A program made the position numbers and the translations under genes. Source: JAEZJZ01 sp964450265 (lineage in GTDB: Bacteria; Bacillota; UBA994; UBA5500). From it: a DNA stretch of 8,092 bases. Under the pieces are notes generated by a model that searched no databases, was not told the origin of the DNA, and saw only the letters and a program-made list of their open reading frames with translations. Each line of letters begins with the position of its first letter. Position 1 is the first letter of the stretch. Location of the stretch: contig CAYVCY010000097.1 of NCBI GenBank assembly GCA_964450265.1, positions 1 to 8,092 on the forward strand, written 5' to 3'. Of this stretch, positions 6,079 to 8,092 are shown piece by piece.

Positions 6079-7587
6079 TCAACGCCCGTTCAGATCGGCG
6101 ATCAAAGCCTGGGCGTTCAGTCTGGTCCCAGTTGCTGTTTCGATTTTCTGCATCCAGGGGATGGTCGCTCCCGGGGCGATATAATGCTGATTGACGAAGT
6201 TGTAAGCAGCGCGGGAGTTATACAGCGACCCATACTCTTGTTCCAGGTGGTGGTGCACTTGGCTGGACATCACATCCGCCAGTACGTAGTTCTGCCAATA
6301 GACGGGATAGCTGACGTACCAAGCGTTCGCAGCCCAGCGCGGCGTACTGTCCACCCGGCCGCCAGCGATGGTCGCTTCTGTTTGGGCAAACAGCTGATCC
6401 AAATCCTGCTCGGGGTTCTTATAGGCGGCATACTCAAACAGGCAGTAGGCGGTGCGCTGGCGCAGATAGAAGAACCAAGGTCCCAAGCTGCCTGCCAGCG
6501 CGCTCTGGATCTGTGCGTCGTTCAGCCCCATCTGGCGCATCCATTCCGGGTGATGCGATATATACCCAAACACTTCTGCCAGGCCCTCGGTGAAGATACC
6601 AGATTCGCGGCGCAGCACCGTGCTCTCTACTTGCTTCAGCGCCGAGTGCAGGGCGTGCCCCACCTCATGGAAGGCTGTCTTGTAGTAAGCATAGCCGTCG
6701 GTGGGGTTGCCCAAGATGCGAATGTCCTTGCGGTTGAGGGTCATGGTCAGGCCGTTATAGGGGATGTCGATCCAATGGTGGCTGATGCCTAGTTGTTTTA
6801 GATCGATGCCCATAGCCTCACCCCACTGGTGCAATGCTGGTAGGATATTGTCTTTGGGGAAGTGCTCATTCGGCACGTCGCCAGCTTGCTCTAAGATGTA
6901 TTGCACATCCCAAGGCTGGATGCTGGATAGGCCGAGCTTGGCTGCCCCGGCCTGCAGGATGCTCTGATAGGTGGTTTCGGTGGCTGCTGTCAGCTCCTGC
7001 AGAATCGCTTCCACCTCTGCAGTGGCCATGCCGTTGATCTGCAAGGACATGTCCACATAGTTATCAAATCCTGCCTCCTGGGCAGCGGCATTTCGCAGTT
7101 TGAACAGCTGCAGCATGTTCTGAGCCAGCTCCTGGGATAGCTCCGAAGATGATGCCCATGCGGCGCGGCGCAGTTCACGGTCCGGGCTGGAGCGGACCAT
7201 ACCCCGGATAGCACCTAGGTCATAGCGGTTGCCATGGACTACGTAGCGATGGGCGATGATCCGATCGGCCAAATTGCGAGTCAGCAGCATGATCTCCTGG
7301 CGGGCGGTTACCTGGGCGGCCAGCAGATTTTTGCTCCACGCTTGTAGGCGCCTTTCTAGTAGCGAGCAGTCCACTTTGCCCAGCCAATCGTTGATCAGCT
7401 GGGACAGGGGCCGATCCAGCATGATCGCTGCCCGTTGTTGTTCCAGTTCAGCCATCCGGGGGTTCGGCTTTTTGTCCAAATACTTCTGAAAGCTCATGCC
7501 GGAGATCTGATTGTTCAGTTCCTCCAGTTTTCCCTCCAAGGAATCCAGGTAGGACTGAAGGTCGGCCTGACTGTTTATCTTCTGCAA
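6079..7587 (-). CDS. M3-like (M2/M3, gluzincin) zinc metallopeptidase
   Basis: This 502-residue cytoplasmic zinc peptidase would cleave oligopeptides. The zinc site is AFHEVGHALH (305-314): His307 and His311 as ligands, Glu308 as catalytic base. GIFTEGLAEVFG (330-341) supplies the likely third ligand Glu334, 27 residues after His307, close to the spacing in M2/M3 enzymes. Other family-like stretches are DRELRRAAWASS (136-147), LRNAAAQEAGFDNYVDMSLQ (164-183) and YPVYWQNYVLADVMSSQ (427-443), the last typical of the C-terminal substrate region. The N-terminal 60 residues are coiled-coil-like. There is no signal peptide. Length fits the shorter M3-like group rather than PepF at about 600; M32 is less likely because FTEG replaces its HESQ motif. 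The start is TTG at 7585-7587, supported by a strong Shine-Dalgarno. The nearest gene upstream is divergent. Confidence 0.9.
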   Translation of the reverse strand: MQKINSQADLQSYLDSLEGKLEELNNQISGMSFQKYLDKKPNPRMAELEQQRAAIMLDRPLSQLINDWLGKVDCSLLERRLQAWSKNLLAAQVTARQEIMLLTRNLADRIIAHRYVVHGNRYDLGAIRGMVRSSPDRELRRAAWASSSELSQELAQNMLQLFKLRNAAAQEAGFDNYVDMSLQINGMATAEVEAILQELTAATETTYQSILQAGAAKLGLSSIQPWDVQYILEQAGDVPNEHFPKDNILPALHQWGEAMGIDLKQLGISHHWIDIPYNGLTMTLNRKDIRILGNPTDGYAYYKTAFHEVGHALHSALKQVESTVLRRESGIFTEGLAEVFGYISHHPEWMRQMGLNDAQIQSALAGSLGPWFFYLRQRTAYCLFEYAAYKNPEQDLDQLFAQTEATIAGGRVDSTPRWAANAWYVSYPVYWQNYVLADVMSSQVHHHLEQEYGSLYNSRAAYNFVNQHYIAPGATIPWMQKIETATGTRLNAQALIADLNGR

Positions 7588-7594
7588 GGGGCTC

Positions 7595-7601
7595 CCTCCT
7601 C
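7595..7601 (-). promoter_or_regulatory. RBS supporting the TTG start of the peptidase
   Basis: On the minus strand GAGGAGG (complement of 7595-7601) lies 7 nt before TTG at 7587. This is the reason for accepting a TTG start, since the first in-frame ATG is at residue 31 and has no comparable site. Confidence 0.8.
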
Positions 7602-7792
7602 TAATAGCCTGTGGGCGATTGATAGTGTCCGAGGCGTCTGCAATTACGCATTTCGCGATCCTAATTGGACAGCCGCGGTGGTAAGTCCTGCCTTAGAGCA
7701 GCAGAAAGTATTCTAGTGGTGCTGGAATCTGCATAGGCAGAATTGCCTGGCTAAGCGCAAGGATTCTTCCCTAGCGTTGGTGAAACCATTTA
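7602..7792. other. Divergent intergenic region, no confident element
   Basis: This gap separates the minus-strand peptidase from the plus-strand ylmH-like gene and must hold both promoters, but no convincing -35/-10 pair was found on either strand; TATTCT at 7709-7714 is a lone weak -10. Short stems exist: AGGCA/TGCCT at 7735-7739 and 7744-7748, and GCTA/TAGC at 7750-7753 and 7772-7775. I checked for T-box, cobalamin and other common riboswitch cores and saw none. Confidence 0.3.
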
Positions 7793-7806
7793 GAGGGGGT
7801 GCTTAG

Positions 7807-8092
7807 ATGCAGCGTAGAGACATTTTGGAACGATTGTCCGGCGAGGATCGGGCGCTGGTGGCTGCCTTCTGGGATAAGGCGGAGAGGGTAGGTAGGGTGG
7901 GATCGACCGAGTTCACTCACTTTCTAGACCCGGGGCAACGAGCGTTGATGGAGAGCTACAGTCATCTGTGGCCGGTGAAATTGCACAGCTTTGGCGGCCA
8001 TCACGACGCGGAGCGGCAGGTGATCGCCATCACCCACGTGACAGAGGGACGGATCTTTTGTCACACGGGTGTGACAAAAGATCCGTCCCTCT
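7807..8092 (+). CDS. ylmH: YlmH-like RNA-binding protein, 5' part only
   Basis: The reading frame gives 95 residues and runs off the window. EFTHFLDPGQRALM (35-48) and SFGGHHDAERQVIAI (61-75) match the N-terminal pattern of YlmH-type proteins (FLDP, then GG..AER). In Bacillus YlmH a C-terminal S4 RNA-binding domain follows; it lies beyond this window. YlmH is known as an S4-domain protein linked to ribosome rescue and, by gene position in Bacillus, to the division cluster. GAGGGGG at 7793-7799 is 7 nt before ATG 7807. From residue 79 onward the frame is the inverted repeat at 8043-8092; it stays open but its residues (EGRIFCHTGVTKDPSL) do not look like YlmH. The native gene may therefore be interrupted at about residue 78, or the end may be an assembly effect. 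Here the gene is next to a peptidase rather than in a ylm cluster. Confidence 0.75.
   Translation, partial: MQRRDILERLSGEDRALVAAFWDKAERVGRVGSTEFTHFLDPGQRALMESYSHLWPVKLHSFGGHHDAERQVIAITHVTEGRIFCHTGVTKDPSL
8043..8092. repeat. Perfect 24-bp inverted repeat at the window end (REP/RAYT-like)
   Basis: The arms 8043-8066 and 8069-8092 are exact reverse complements of each other, separated by only GG. The left arm contains GGGACGGATCTTTTGTCAC. Just outside it GTGACA at 8038-8043 faces TGTCAC at 8059-8064, so each half is itself flanked by a short inverted pair. I recall closely similar palindromes (GGGACGGTTCTTTTGTCACA type) scattered in clostridial genomes as REP-like elements linked to RAYT/IS200-type transposases. 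It lacks a T-tract and lies within a reading frame, so it is not an ordinary terminator. The right arm ends exactly at the last base, so its true length is unknown. Confidence 0.85.

Noticed and set aside
6184..6792. 202-codon plus-strand frame opposite the metallopeptidase
   Set aside because: The minus strand has a full HEVGH peptidase with family motifs along its length; the plus frame is a shadow with no recognisable protein.
7602..7792. T-box or other riboswitch before the ylmH-like gene
   Set aside because: No T-box sequence, no conserved riboswitch core and no terminator stem with a T-tract; only short 4-6 bp stems.
8043..8092. Intrinsic terminator reading of the palindrome
   Set aside because: No T-tract is visible and it lies within an open reading frame; the symmetry and sequence fit a REP-like element or an end artefact better.

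Overview
The window looks like chromosomal DNA from a Gram-positive, low-to-moderate-GC bacterium of the Clostridia/Bacillota type. The reasons are strong AGGAGG-type ribosome binding sites in front of most genes, use of GTG and TTG starts, compact intrinsic terminators, a ylmH-type gene, and an M3-like peptidase. This placement is inferred from gene style; no rRNA or other marker gene is present. The window carries nine protein genes, eight on the + strand and one on the - strand. I see no tRNA, rRNA, CRISPR array or transposase.

Layout: (1) 56-436, a small gene of unknown function, followed by an intrinsic terminator. (2) 736-3707, a tight four-gene operon of unknown membrane proteins: a DUF6754-like protein with one large domain between two membrane helices, a six-helix protein, a second protein with one large domain between two helices, and another multi-helix protein. 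A 12-bp stem-loop with a T-rich tail sits just before the first ribosome binding site, and a clear terminator closes the operon. (3) 3928-4587, an unknown helical soluble protein, followed by a structured 3' region and a terminator. (4) 4821-5966, a soluble protein with a Rho-N/SAP-like segment and a C-terminal segment resembling those found before SEC-C motifs, with its own promoter-like site and terminator. (5) 6079-7587, minus strand, a zinc metallopeptidase with HEVGH and a downstream glutamate, starting at TTG. (6) 7807-8092, the 5' part of a ylmH-like gene, running into a perfect inverted repeat that ends exactly at the last base of the window.

The four-gene operon is the best candidate for an undescribed system. 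Its two 'one domain between two helices' proteins appear, by the positive-inside rule, to place their domains on opposite sides of the membrane, and two polytopic proteins are co-transcribed with them. That suggests a membrane complex working across the bilayer, but nothing in the sequence gives its substrate. The second notable item is the palindrome in the ylmH frame, which resembles REP/RAYT-type mobile hairpins or may be an assembly end effect.
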